A stretch of DNA of 64,000 bases from assembly GCF_002288925.2 (NCBI RefSeq), contig NW_022098066.1:83205783-83269782 (forward strand), read 5' to 3'. The notes under the pieces are model-generated. The model was given only the letters and a program-made list of their open reading frames with translations, searched no databases and had not been told where the DNA came from. Position 1 is the first letter of the stretch, and each line of letters starts with the position of its first letter. This document shows, piece after piece, positions 46,237-58,038 of the stretch. The translations under genes were made by a program, and so were the position numbers. Origin of the DNA: Delphinapterus leucas (Eukaryota; Chordata; Mammalia; Artiodactyla; Monodontidae).

Positions 46237-48540
46237 AAAACTATAAAGCTCCTTGAAGATAACATAGGAGAAACACTAGATTACCTTGGATATGGCAATG
46301 AGTTTAAATACAACATCAAAGGCACAATTCTTGAAAGAATTAATTGATGTTGGACATCATTAAAATTAATAGCTTCTACTCTGTGAAAGACAATGTCAAG
46401 AGAATGAGGAGATAACCACAAACTGGGAGAAAATATTTGCAAAAGACACAGCTGATAAAGGACTTATCCAAAATATACAAATAACTTTAAAACTCAACAA
46501 TAAGAAGACAAACAACCCAATTTAAAAGTGGGCCAAACAGAAGACCTAAATAGACATTTCTCCAAAGAAGATATACAGACTGCCAACAAACACATGAAAG
46601 AATGCTCAGCATCATTAATCATTAGAGAAATACAAGTCAAAACTACAATGAGATATCATCTCACACCAGTCAGAATGGCCATCATCAAAAAATCTAGAAA
46701 CAATAAATGCTAGAGAGGGTGTGGAGAAAAGGGAACACTCTTACACTGTTGGTGGGAATGTGAATTGGTACAGCCACTATGGAGAACAGCATGGAGGTTC
46801 CTTAAAAAACTACAAATAGAACTACCATATGACCCAGCAATCCCACTACTGGGCATATACCCTGAGAAAACCATAATTCAAAAAGAGTCATGTACCAAAA
46901 TGTTCATTGCAGCTCTATTTACAATAGCCCAGAGATGGAAACAACCTAAGTGTCCATCATCGGATGAATGGATAAAGAAGATGTGGCACATATATACAAT
47001 GGAATATTACTCAGCCATAAAAAGAAACGAAATTGAGTTATTTGTAATGAGGTGGATGGAACTAGAGTCTGTCATACAGAGTGAAGTAAGTCAGAAAGAG
47101 AAAGACAAATACCGTATGCTAACACATATATATGGAATTTAAGAAAAAAAATGTCATGAAGAACCTAGAGGTAAGACAGGAATAAAGACACAGACCTACC
47201 AGAGAATGGACTTGACGATATGGGGAGGGGGAAGGGTAAGCTGTGACAAAGCAAGAGACAGGCATGGACATATATACACTACCAAACATAAAATAGATAG
47301 CTAGTGGGAAGCAGTCGCATAGCACAGGGAGATCAGCTCTGTGCTTTGTGACCCCCTAGAGGGGTGGGATAGGGAGGGTGGGAGGGAGGGAGACGCAAGA
47401 GGGAAGAGATATGGGAACATATGTATATGTATAATTGATTCACTTTGTTATAAAGCAGAAACTAACACACCATTGTAAAGCAATTATACTCCAATAAAGA
47501 TGTAAAAAAAAAAGTAAAAAAAACCCAGTAAAATTAATCTTCAATTTATTAAAGTCATACACATTAAAAAAAAAAAAAAGTGGGCCAAAGACTTTAACAG
47601 ACACTTCACCAAAGAATAGATACCGATGGTAAATATGAAAAGATGCTCCACATCATATGTCACCAGAAAAATGCAAATAAAAACAACAATGAGATACACT
47701 ACACACCTATTAGAATGGCCAAAATCCCAAACACTGACAACACCAAATGCTAGTGAGGATTGTGGAGCAATGGAAACTCATACATTGCTGGTAGGAATGT
47801 AAAACGGTACAGCCACTTTGGAAGACAGTTTGGCAATTTCTTACAAAGCAAAACATACTCTTACCATGTTATCCAGCATTCATGCTTCTTGGTATCTACC
47901 CAAAGGAGCTGAAAACTTATTACCACACAAAAATCCATATATGGATATTTATAGCAGCTTTATTCATAATTGACAAAAGTTAGAAGCAACCAAGATGTCC
48001 TTCAGTAGGTGAATGGATAAGCAGGGGTACATCTAGACAATGGAATATTATTTAGTGCTAAAAATAAATGAGCTATCAAGCCATGAAAAGACATGGAGGA
48101 ACTTAAATGCATATTACTAAGTGAAAGAAGCCAATCTGAAAAGGCTACAATACTGTATGATTCCAACTATATGACATCTGGAAAAGGCAAAACTATGAAA
48201 ATGGTAAAACAATCTATGGTTGCCAGGAGTTGAGGGTCAGTGCATATACTCTATATGATACTATAATGATGCATACATGTCACTATACATTTGTCCAAAC
48301 CCATAGAATGTACAACACCAAGAGTGAATTCTAATGTAAACTATGGACTTTGGGTGATTATGATGTGTCACCGTAGGTTCTTCCATTTTAACAGATTGAC
48401 TGCTCTGGTGAGGGATGTTGGTAATGGAGGAGGCTATGAATGTGTGGGGGCAGGGGGTATATGGGAAATCTCTATCCGTCCTCTCAATTTTGCTGTGAAC
48501 CTAAAACGGCTCTAAAAAAATAAAGTAATAACAATAAAAA
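46237..48540 (+). mobile_element. Old L1 3' portion, split by a younger L1
   Basis: ORF2 sequence at 46237-46537 ('actataaagctccttgaagataacataggag', 'aattaatagcttctactctgtgaaagac') continues at 47576-48540 through the ORF2 end and 3' UTR to 'ctctaaaaaaataaagtaataac'. The gap is a younger L1 bounded by a perfect 14-bp target duplication. Non-coding. Confidence 0.85.
46538..47575 (+). mobile_element. Young L1, 5' truncated, with 3' transduction
   Basis: The last about 200 codons of ORF2 (frame of 46540-47142, ending ..MLTHIYGI then TAA) are followed by the 3' UTR with AATAAA at 47493-47498 and a first A run at 47504-47513. About 52 bp of non-L1 sequence (47514-47565, with ATTAAA at 47548-47553) and a second A run then follow. 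Flanked by AAAAGTGGGCCAAA at 46524-46537 and 47576-47589. One in-frame TAG at 46711-46713 replaces the Trp of the NKCW motif. Not mobile because it is truncated. Confidence 0.92.
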
Positions 48541-48890
48541 AGGATGGAAGTACTAATATATGCTACAACATGGGTGAACCTTGAAAATAGTATGCCTATT
48601 GAAAGAAGACACACACAAAAGTCCACATATTATTCCATTATATAAAATGTCCAGAATAAGTGAATCCATAGACATAGAAAGTAAATTTATAGTTGCCAGG
48701 AGCTGGTTGGGGAGGAGAGTGGCTGCTGTTGGGTAATGGATTCTTTTGGGGGTGGATGAAAATGTCCTGGAATTAGACGGTGGTTATGGCTACACAACTT
48801 TGTGAATATAGTAAAAACCACTGAATTGTACACTTAGGAGTGAATTTTATGGCATGTGAATTTTATGTCAATAATTTTTAAAAAGAACAA
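48541..48890 (+). repeat. Old L1 3' UTR fragment
   Basis: 'acatgggtgaaccttgaaaatag', 'aagtaaatttatagttgccaggagctgg', 'ccactgaattgtacacttaggagtgaattttatggcatgtgaattttatgtcaataattttt' are the 3' UTR landmarks of old mammalian L1 families. Confidence 0.8.
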
Positions 48891-49623
48891 TTAACAACCC
48901 TTGAATTTGAATTGGTTGAGGGAAAAATCAAGGAAACCACTTACCTGGTTGTATTATCTGGATCATACTGCTTTAGCTAGTCAGTTTGGTCAGTCAACCC
49001 AATAGCCCCACATAGTTTCAGTCAGAGGTAGAAGAGAGAGGGATCATTTTATGTCATTGCCTATTAGACTCTGAGCTATAATGGCTGAGGCTGTCTCTTT
49101 TTATTGCACTTGTAAATATGCACTAAAGTTCTCAAATAATGGACAGAGCCAATAAACATAATGAATAGATTAATAATAAAACCAAATTATGAAAAGAAAA
49201 GAGCAAATGACTGGCATGCACTGTTGTCAGAACAAATTCACTGAAGTGAGAAAAACAGCCTGTTGGATTTAGCTGCTAAGGAACAGCAATTTACTTAGAA
49301 AGCAGCTGCCTTTCCAGAATGGATTATCTTCTGATAAAAGTGATGAATATGTATGTATGAACAGGAAAGGGGGCTGGTTAAAGATTGCACTCAGGATAAC
49401 TCAATTGACTTTTTCAGAATTGTGCAACTTGGCAATGAATCAGCATCACTGGCAGGGCATTTGCTTTTCTGTAGCAGTGTGTAGTCGAAACACACTTTTC
49501 TCTCTTATCCTCCATGTTATACTAGCTAACCCAAGCCTACGAAGTGAGAGAAAAGACTGTTACCATAAGGATTTAGCATTGGGTCATTTTCATACTGCTC
49601 CTGTCACTTAAATGTGAAAAAAT
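48891..49623. other. Intergenic DNA, no gene seen
   Basis: Repeat-poor. 49140-49480 is moderately rich in AT homeodomain-like words ('tagattaataataaaaccaaattatg') and E-box-like CAGCTG, but less striking than the 34.2-kb block. No exon supported. Confidence 0.4.
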
Positions 49624-49637
49624 CATCATATTCCTTT

Positions 49638-49812
49638 TTTTTTTTCTCGATTGTGCCAGGTCTTAGTTGTGGCTCGCCAGCTCCTTAGTTGTGGCATGTG
49701 AACTCTTGGTTGCGGCACGCATGTGGGCCCTAGTTCCCTGACCAAGGATTGAACCCAGGCCCCCTGCATTGAGAGTGTGGAGTCTTAACCACTGTGCCAA
49801 CAGGGAAGTCCC
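49638..49812 (-). mobile_element. CHR-type SINE, older truncated copy
   Basis: An antisense, diverged copy with the 'gggccctagttccctgaccaaggattgaaccc' signature. Flanked by CATCATATTCCTTT at 49624-49637 and 49813-49826. Confidence 0.92.
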
Positions 49813-49829
49813 CATCATATTCCTTTGCA

Positions 49830-50470
49830 ACTCTCAATTGAAAAGGGGGATTCAAGAGCAGGTCAAGCATAAGATCTCTGCAAAAAATCAAGACAAAACC
49901 CGCCCCAGAACCACAAAATTAACAATAACCTTTAAACATCCACTCCCCGCCAAGGAGTGAGTGAAGTGGAGAGGTATGCCAAAACTGGTAAGTAGGTAAG
50001 AAGCCCCTTCTATCTTCCAGGTTTCTTTCATTCACCTTACTGACCCTTAGATAAAAGGACAAAGCTCTCAGCTTCACCTAGTGGCCAAAGAAGCCTCCTC
50101 CCCTGTCAGCAGAGCCTGAATGTTGTGGATCAGAACCAGAGCTCCCCCCGCACACACACCTCTGGTCATATCCCTTGGAGTCCTTACCTCCTATGTGTAC
50201 CACAGGAAGAGTTAGTGGAGGACATGCCCCACAGTCACCTGTACCTGCCTTGTGGGTTACTAAACTGAGCCAAATGATGCCAGAGGAGGTGAATTCCAGA
50301 AAGAAAACCTTTTCTTTCATCATCAGAGAACAGTCAAAAGCTACTGGTAGAGATTCATTCTTTTTCTAGCGATTTATATTTATCCCTTGATATTCTAAAC
50401 TAGTAACTTGGTCTCTCTCACCTCACATTTATATAGGAGGGATACTTAGGTAAGGAGAAATAGTAATATT
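49830..50470. other. Intergenic DNA, no gene seen
   Basis: No exon or named repeat recognised. Confidence 0.4.
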
Positions 50471-50650
50471 AACAACAATAGCTAATGTTTACTGAATACT
50501 GTATGTCCAAATTTCCATGCATTACCTCATTTAATCCCCTAGTAAACCTGAGGATTATATACTATTATTATCTCTATTACACAGATGAGGAACCTGAGGC
50601 TTAAAAAGTGAGTAACCTGCCCAAAGTTATTAGAACTGGGATATATACTT
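50470..50650 (-). repeat. MIR SINE
   Basis: 'tgtttactgaatactgtatgtcc', 'cattacctcatttaatcccc', 'tactattattatctctattacacagatgaggaacctgaggcttaaaaagtgagtaacctgcccaaag' is a good antisense MIR. Confidence 0.8.
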
Positions 50651-50694
50651 GGGATAAGACCCTTACTCTATCCCTGCTTAGCTCTTTTATAGTT

Positions 50695-50923
50695 CCCGTC
50701 AGGTCTTTGTTGCAGTGTGTGGGCTTCTCTCTAGTTGTGGCGCGTGGGTTTTTTCTCTCTAGTTGTGGCACATGGGCTCCAGGGTGTCTGGGCTCTGTAG
50801 TTGTGGCGCACGGGCTTAGTTGCCCCTCAGCATGTGGGATCTTAGTTCCCCAACCAGGGATCGAACCCACGTCCCCTGCATTGGAAGGTGAATTCTTTAC
50901 CACTGGACCATGGGGGAAGTCCC
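50695..50923 (-). mobile_element. CHR-type SINE, older subfamily
   Basis: An antisense copy with 'ggatcttagttccccaaccagggatcgaaccc'. Flanked by TATAGTT at 50688-50694 and 50924-50930. Related in subfamily to the copies at 13748 and 23871. Confidence 0.9.
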
Positions 50924-50930
50924 TATAGTT

Positions 50931-51378
50931 TTACATTTTTAATTTAGATCTTTGATCCATCTTCAGTTAACTTTTGTGAAGGGTGAATAAGGCTTGTATC
51001 TAGATTAATTTCTTTGCATTTTGATGTCCAGTTGTTCAGCACCATTTGTTTATTTATTTATTTTTAATAGAAGTATAGTTGATTTACAATATTATATTAG
51101 TTTCAGGAGGTGTATAGCATATTGATTCAGTATTTTTATAGATCATACTCCATTGAAAGTTATAAGAAGATAATGGCTATAATTCCATGTGCTGTGCAAT
51201 ATATTCCTGTTGCTTATCTATTTTATACATGGTAGTTTGTACCTGTTAATCTCATACCCCTAATTTGCCCCTCCCCCTTCCCTATTCCCTATGATAACCG
51301 CTAGTTTGTTTTCTATACCTGTGAGTTTTTGTTTTGCCTATACATTTGTTTGTGTTATTTTTTAGATTCCATTGCCTT
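50931..51378 (-). mobile_element. L1 fragments, antisense
   Basis: 50931-51040 reads as antisense ORF2 ('ttctttgcattttgatgtccagttgttcagcaccatttg'). 51045-51378 is an antisense L1 3' UTR ('agtatagttgatttacaatattatattagtttcagg' through 'tttttagattcca'). These are probably two separate events. Confidence 0.75.
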
Positions 51379-53430
51379 TATTGGAAAATGATATCTAATA
51401 TATGGAAAATCCTAAAGACTCAACCAAAAAACTGTTAGAACTAATCAACAAATTTAGTAAAGTTGCAGGATATAAAATCAACATAGAGGAATTAATTGCA
51501 TTTCTGTACATTAAGAACAGAATAGTTGGGGGAAAATATCTCATTCACAACGGCATCAAAACAATGAAATAATCCAGAATAAATTTAACCGAGGTGGTGA
51601 AAGATATGTATACTGAAAACTAAAAGGCTTTGATGAAAGAAATTAAAGAAGAGACAAACAAATGGAAATATATCCTGTGTTCATGGATCGGAAGAATTAC
51701 TATTGCTAAAATGTTCATACTACCCAAAGCCATTTATAAATTCAATGCAAGCTCTATCAAAATTTCAATGACATTTTTTCACAGAAATATAGCAAATGAT
51801 CCTAAAATTTACATGAAATCAAAAAAGACCCTGAGTAGTCAAAGTAATCCTGAGAAAGAAGAACAAAACTGAAGGCATCACACTTGCTGATTTCAAAATA
51901 TACTGCAAAATATAGTAATTGAAACAGTATGATATTGGCATAATAACAGATACATAGATCAATGGAACAGAATAGAGAGCCCAGAAATAAACCCATACAT
52001 ATATGGTCAACTAATATTTGACAAGGGAGCCAAGAATACTCAATGGGGAAAGGACAGTCTCTTCAATAAATGGTGCTGGGATAACCACATGCAGAAAATA
52101 AAATTGGACACCTAGCTTACAGCACTGACAATGATGAACTCAAAATGGATTAAAGAGTTGAACACAAGACCTGAAACTATAAAACTCATAGAAGAAAACC
52201 TCCTTGACATTGGTCTTGGCAATGATTTTTCAGTAATGACACCTTAAGGACAAGCGACAAAGCAAATATAAATAAGTGGGACTACATTGAAGAAAAAAGT
52301 TTCTGTGCAGCAAAAGAAATAATCAACAAAATGAAAAGAAAATGTATGAAATGGGAGAAAATATTTGCAGACCATATATCTGATAAGGGGTTAATATCCA
52401 AAATATAGAAAGAACTCATAGAACTCAGTAGAAACATAACAGACATTCCAATTAAAAAATGAGCAGAGGATCTGAATAGATATTTTTTCCAAAGAAGACA
52501 AATAAATGACCAACAGGTACACAAAATGGTGCTCAACATCATTAATCATAGGGGAAATGCAAACCAAAACCACAATGAGACATTACCTCACACCTGTTAG
52601 AATAGCAAACAGGACACAAGATGAGACAAAAGTATTAGAGATAAGTGCTGGAGAGGATGTGGAGAAAGGGGAGCACTTAGGCACTGCTGGTGGAAATGTA
52701 AATTAGGGCAGCTACTATGTAAAATAGTATGAAGCTTTCTCAAAAAATTAAAAATAGAACTACCAAATAGTTCAGCAATCCACTTCTTGGTAATTATTCA
52801 AAGGAAATAAAAAGAGTAACTCAAAAAGACATATGCAGCCTCATATTTATTGCAGCATTATTTATAATAGCCAAGACATAGAAGCAACCTAAGTGTCCAC
52901 TGATAGATGAATGGATAAAGAAAATGTGCAATATATATATTATTTGGCCATGAAAGAGAAGGAAATCTTCCCATTTATGACAACATGGACAGACCTTGAG
53001 GACATTATACTAAGTGAAATAAGTCAGACAAAGAAAGATATATACCATATGATCTTACATATATGGAATTTAAAAATGCCAAACTGGTAAAAACAGAGAG
53101 TAGAATGGTGATTATCAGGATCTGAGGAGTGGGGGAACTTGGAGATATTGGTCAAAGTTATAAACTTTCCATTAGCAGATGAATAAGTTGTGGGGATCTA
53201 GTGCAAAGAATTGTGACTACAGTTAACAGAACTATATTGTACATTTGAAAATTGCTAAGAAACTAGATCTTAAATGTTTGCACCACAAAAAGAATTGGTA
53301 ATTATGTGATGTCATGGAAGTTACAGCAAACGCTACAGTGATAATCATATTGCAATATATAGTGTATCAAATCACATCGTACACTTTAAACTTATACAAT
53401 GTTATATGTCAATTATATCTCAATAAAGCT
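51379..53430 (+). mobile_element. L1 3' portion, 5' truncated
   Basis: ORF2 from 'aatatatggaaaatcctaaagactcaacc' through 'agagagcccagaaataaacccatacatatatggtcaactaatatttgac' to the 3' UTR ending 'gttatatgtcaattatatctcaataaagctgac'. Many stops. A CTGAC-flanked AAATAAAATAAA run follows to 53490. Confidence 0.85.
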
Positions 53431-53748
53431 GACAAAATAAAATAAAGCTGACTATTCAGTCAAAAAATAAAATAAAATAAAACAGAACATTCCTTAAAAA
53501 AAAAGATGATCATAGCAGATGCACACGCATTCAGGAAAGGGGCAAGAAATATTTTTTCTCATATAACCCCTTGATTAATTTTGAAAAACGATATCTTACC
53601 ATCCACATTATTAAGTAATACCAAAAGGTTTTCATCATAACTTTTAAAAGATGCAAAGGATATAATTTTCAGTGTATCATATATATTAGCATGTTTAATT
53701 AAAATGGGTACATCACTCCTGTGGAATATAAATAACAATTTGATTGCT
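53431..53748. other. Intergenic DNA between two tail-to-tail L1s
   Basis: A-rich spacer, then unique-looking sequence. No gene seen. Confidence 0.45.
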
Positions 53749-53764
53749 ACCAGCACCCATTTTT

Positions 53765-55265
53765 TTTAAACATCCATATTGGAGTATAATTGCTTTACAA
53801 TGGTGTGTTAGTTTCTGCTGTATAACAAAGTTAATCAGCTATACATAAACATATAACCCCGTATCTCCTCCTTCTTGCGTCTCCCTCCCACCCTCCCTAT
53901 CCCACCCCTCTAGGTGGTCACAAAGCACGGAGCTGATCTCCCTGTGCTATGTGGCTGCTCCCCACTAGCTATCTATTTTACATTTGGTAGTGTATATATG
54001 TCCATGCCACTCTCTCACTTCATCCCAGCCCACCCTTCCCCTTCCCCATGTCCTCAAGTCGATTCTCTACGTCTTCATCTTTATTCCTGTGCTGTTCCTA
54101 GGTTCTTCAGAACCCTTTTTTTTAAGATTCCATATATATGTGTTAGCATACAGTATTTGTCTTTCTCTTTCTGACTTACTTCACTCTGTATGACAGACTC
54201 TAGGTCCATCCACCTCACTACAAATAACTCAATTTTGCTTCTTTTTATGGCTGAGTAATATTCCATTGTATATATGCGCCACATCTTCTTTATCCATTCA
54301 TCTGTTGATGGACACTTAGGTTGCTTCCATGTCCTGGCTATTGTAAATAGAGCTGCAATGAACATTGTGGTACATGACTCTTCTTGAATTATGGTTTTCT
54401 CAGGGTATATGCCCAGTAGTGGGATTGGGTCGTATGGTAATTTTTTTTTTAGTTTTTTAAGGAACCTCCATACTGTTCTCCATAGTGGTTGTATCAATTT
54501 ACATTCCCACCAACAGTGCAAGAGGATTCCTTATTCTCCACACCCTCTCCAGCATTTATTGTTTCTAGATTTTTTGATGACAGCCATTCTGACTGGTGTG
54601 AGGTGATACCTCATTGTAGTTTTGATTTGCATTTCTCTAATGATTAGTGATGTTGATCATCCTTTCATGTGTTTGTTGGCAATCTGTATATCTTCTTTGG
54701 AGAAATGTCTATTTAGGTCTTCTGTCCATTTTTGGATTGGGTTGTCTGTTTTTTTAATATTGAGCTGCATGAGCTGCTTTTATATTTTGGAGATTAATCC
54801 TTTGTCAGCTGTTTCATTTACAAATACTTTCTCCCATTCTGAGGGTTGTCTTTTCATCTTGTTTCTGGTTTCCTTTGCTGTTCAAAAGCTTTTAAGTTTC
54901 ATTAGGTCCCATTTGTTTATTTTTGTTATTTCCCTTTCTCTAGGAGGTAGGTCAAAAAGGATCTTGCTGTGATTTATGTGGTAGAGTTTTCTGCCTATAT
55001 TTTCCTCTAAGAGTTTTATAGTGTCTGGCCTTACATTTAGGTCTTTAATCCATTTTGAGTTTATTTTTGTGTATGGCGTTAGGAAGTGTTCTAATTTCAT
55101 TCTTTTACATGTAGCTGTCCAGTTTTCCCAGCACCACTATTGAAGAGGCTGTCTTTTCTCCATTGTATATTCTCGCCTCCTTTATCAAAGATAAGGTGAC
55201 CATATGTGCGTGGGTTTATCTCTGGGCTGTCTATCCTGTTCCATTGATCTATATTTCTGTTTTTG
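53765..55265 (-). mobile_element. Young L1, 5' truncated, antisense
   Basis: Antisense 3' UTR (53765-54110) and ORF2 C-terminal part up to 55265. The minus frame 54521-54081 reads ..[21 protein letters not shown].. to ..MLTHIYGI but continues past it (ILKKRVLKN), so the normal stop is changed. Flanked by ACCAGCACCCATTTTT (53749-53764) and ACCATCACCCATTTTT (55266-55281). Confidence 0.92.
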
Positions 55266-55281
55266 ACCATCACCCATTTTT

Positions 55282-56570
55282 GAAAATGCATAAACATGCT
55301 CTTCTTTAAGAGTTGGAAATTTACATTATTTAATTTTCTTATTGAACTTGCATTTTACAAGAATTTTATCTAAATGTATTATAGTGTACGCTCTTAAGTA
55401 TACAATTAAAATTAAATTTTAAAATTTCTCATGACCATAAAGCTCTAAGTATTAAAAACATACTTCTGGATTGAATTATTATTGTAAATAATAGTAGTAC
55501 TCACTTGGTCAAAATAACATGACATCATTTCAAATTGAAATGTTATTAAACATAAAGGAGTAAAATTTCATTGGAAATGGTACTTTTTAAAACAGTTAAT
55601 TCATATGTCCAACATTGCTTATTGGTAGAAATAGGATTTACTGTCAATTCTACTTCTACTTTTTTAAAATAACTTTTAGTGCTAAGCAATTAAGCTCAAG
55701 TAAATAAGTGGCTTGGTATGGAAAGAGTTTTGCTGTACCACTGTCACTCAATTCTTTTAATATCTTCTGGGCTATAGGCCAAAATCTCAGAGCATTGTTT
55801 AATCAAGTATATCAAAGTATATTAGCTAATACCTAACTTTAGTTGAAAGCAAAGAATTGGAAATCACTTAACTTACAAAATGATTAATTACCCATTCATT
55901 ATAGTCATTCACTTTCTCATATTCTGGGAAGGATCCCAAAAAGGCTTTACAAAGACGTGTCAAATTACTATTAATTATGCCTTTTCTTCTCTCACTTGGA
56001 GATATGTTTTACTCCATAAACTCGGAAAGAATTCAGAAATCAAATTACTGTTCATCTTAATACGTCTTTGCAAATTTTTTAAATAAAATGTTTTTATTTT
56101 ATCATGTGTTTTTGTCAAAACCTTGGAGTTGCTATTTGATACCCACCTCATTCAATATATGGTAACTATCTACTACATAATATAAGTGACAAAACCAATT
56201 CTCATCAAATCAATCAGCCAATCAGAAAATAAACTGTGTATTCATTTTTTATTCAGATAAACATATTGTTATGCATTCCTATCAGAGCAGTCCACCTGTT
56301 GAGTTTTTATAAGATAGTTAATATATAAATACAAAATATACAGACTTTCCAAGACTGAAACAAGGCTTTGCTGCCTTCACTATTCCTTATGATGCTCTCC
56401 TTGTTTTACGCTCACAGGACCAGCCCTCAGGAAAGATGTATTCTTGGTCAGGGAATGGAAGAGGTGAGATCATATTGAAGAAAAATTGTCATCACTTCAG
56501 CTGCAATCTATAATATAAATGTTATATTACCCTTTAATCACGTTGCTAATGAGGGATCAAGCCAAGATTT
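55282..56570. other. Intergenic DNA, no gene seen
   Basis: AT-rich, largely unique sequence. No exon or named repeat could be supported. Confidence 0.45.
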
Positions 56571-56574
56571 AAAA

Positions 56575-56905
56575 TCACCTCTCCCGTTGATAATGGACTT
56601 GAGGACATGGGGTTGGGAGGGGAGGAGGGGAAGAGTAAGCTGGGACAAAGTGAGTAGCACTGACATATATACACTACCAAATGTAAAATGGATAGCTAGT
56701 GGGAAGCAGCTGCATAGCACAGGGAAATCAGCTCTGTGCTTTGTGACCACCTAGAGGGGTCGGATAGGGAGGGTGGGAGGGAGATGCAAAAGAGAGGGGA
56801 TATGGGGATATATGTACACATATAGCTGATTCACTTTGTTGTAGAGCAGAAACTAACACAACATTGTAAAGCAATTATACTCCAGTAAAGATGTATAAAA
56901 AAATT
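56575..56905 (+). mobile_element. L1 3' UTR insertion, 5' truncated
   Basis: 'tggacttgaggacatgg' through 'ctgatttcactt'-type wording ('gctgattcactttgttgtagagcagaaactaac') to 'caattatactccagtaaagatgtataaaaaaa'. The AATAAA is mutated to AGTAAA. An A-rich region to about 56950 follows. Confidence 0.85.
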
Positions 56906-57218
56906 GAAAAGAAAAGAAAAAAAATAAAGGCTTCATTCTGGGGGAAAAAAAAAGAATGAGGACAAGCTCTATAAACTGACACGAATAACTTCTAAGATAT
57001 ATATAAGAGGGGGAAAAATGTACAAAAGAATGCTTTTGGTATGATATCCTTCATGTAAGAAATAAAGGGGTATAAGAAAACAAAACAAACAAACAAAATA
57101 AAATCTCCTCTCCTGACTCAGTGATACACTAGAGTATTCTCATTAGAATTACTTAAAATTTTAGCTAAAATAATTTTGTTTCAGCTAGAGATGATCATGA
57201 CAGTTACAGATCTGAATT

Positions 57219-57955
57219 TGTAACACCTAACATGGGTCAAAATGACACTGCTTCTGAGGTCGGAGATAGATGGGCCCCTGGGCCAGACAGCTGGCGTTTG
57301 TCAAGTGGAGTAAAATTGAAGCTTTGTTCTCACCCAGACATTCCAAGGACAAAGCTAGTGGCAGAAGCTGAGCTCTGCTAAAGTAAAGAGATAAGGTGCC
57401 CACTCCTGAAATCAAGGAAAACTTCCCTTTCTGCACATGCGCAGGAAGGCTCCTTGGGGGTCAAAAAGGGAGAGGGCACCACCCCATAATGTGTGTGGAC
57501 ATGTACGCACAGGCCTCTACGGTGGGCTCCATCTTAGCAAAAAGTTGCGCACGCATCTTGGGGAGGGTTTTAGGACCAGGCAGGTGTGAAAAAAGAAACA
57601 AGATAATTGGCCAAGTGTAAACAAAGACCCGGAAGGACTGTCCTATATAAGTGATTTAAATCACCTCTTTACTACGCTCCTCATTCAGGACGCCTGCACT
57701 CCTCTCCCGGTGCGCATCTCTGTCTGGTTTCTGACTTACTGCACTCCTCCTCATTAGAGAGGACGCCCATACCCTTTATCTCTGGCTGTGTATCTCTGTC
57801 TTGCTTCTGTCTTAAATAAACAAACTGTTTCTCTGTGTGCTATCCCACATGTTATGCTGTGTCTCTAGTAATAAACTTTGTACCTGTTTTTACAGTTTTT
57901 GCCTCCGTGAGAAACGCATTTTTCACTGGGGGCAAGAGCCAGAGAAAAATAACTT
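57219..57955 (+). mobile_element. ERV-type solo LTR (endogenous retrovirus relic)
   Basis: An LTR architecture in order: a U3-like region with a 'gcacatgcgcaggaaggctccttgggggtc' block (about 57435), TATATAAG at 57644-57651, then poly(A) signals AATAAA at 57815-57820 and 57870-57875 followed by a T/G-rich segment. The right end is in 'ggggcaagagccagag' near 57950; the exact limits are uncertain. No gag, pol or env sequence is adjacent, so it is either a solo LTR or a fragment. The family was not identified. Confidence 0.65.
57644..57651 (+). promoter_or_regulatory. TATA box of the LTR
   Basis: TATATAAG, about 170 bp upstream of the first AATAAA, the spacing expected for an LTR with a short R region. 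Confidence 0.6.
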
Positions 57956-57966
57956 CTAGCCTCTAG

Positions 57967-58038
57967 CCCCTGGGGGTCTGGTGGCTAGGATTCCTGGTTT
58001 TCATCTAGGCTACCCAGATTCAATTTCTGGGCAGGGAA
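57967..58038 (+). pseudogene. tRNA-Glu(UUC)-like sequence
   Basis: Exactly 72 nt that fold as a tRNA-Glu cloverleaf. The acceptor stem has 5 of 7 pairs (CCCTG with CAGGG). The anticodon stem CCTGG/CTAGG has 5 pairs with one G-U, and loop TTTTCAT gives anticodon TTC at 58000-58002. The T stem CCAGA/TCTGG is perfect with loop TTCAATT. GGATTCCTGGTTTTCA is identical to the mammalian tRNA-Glu-TTC core as I remember it. The B box departs at three positions and no T-run terminator follows, so it is a pseudogene or an old SINE head. The following AACTAAGATCTC resembles the older CHR subfamily. Confidence 0.7.

Noticed and set aside
46765..47142. 125-codon + frame
   Set aside because: L1 ORF2 C-terminus in a truncated copy.
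54081..54521. 146-codon minus frame resembling a protein
   Set aside because: It is the C-terminal part of L1 ORF2 in a truncated insertion, not a host gene.
57967..58038. Functional tRNA-Glu gene
   Set aside because: Two acceptor mismatches, B box with three changes and no T-run terminator; better called tRNA-like or a pseudogene.
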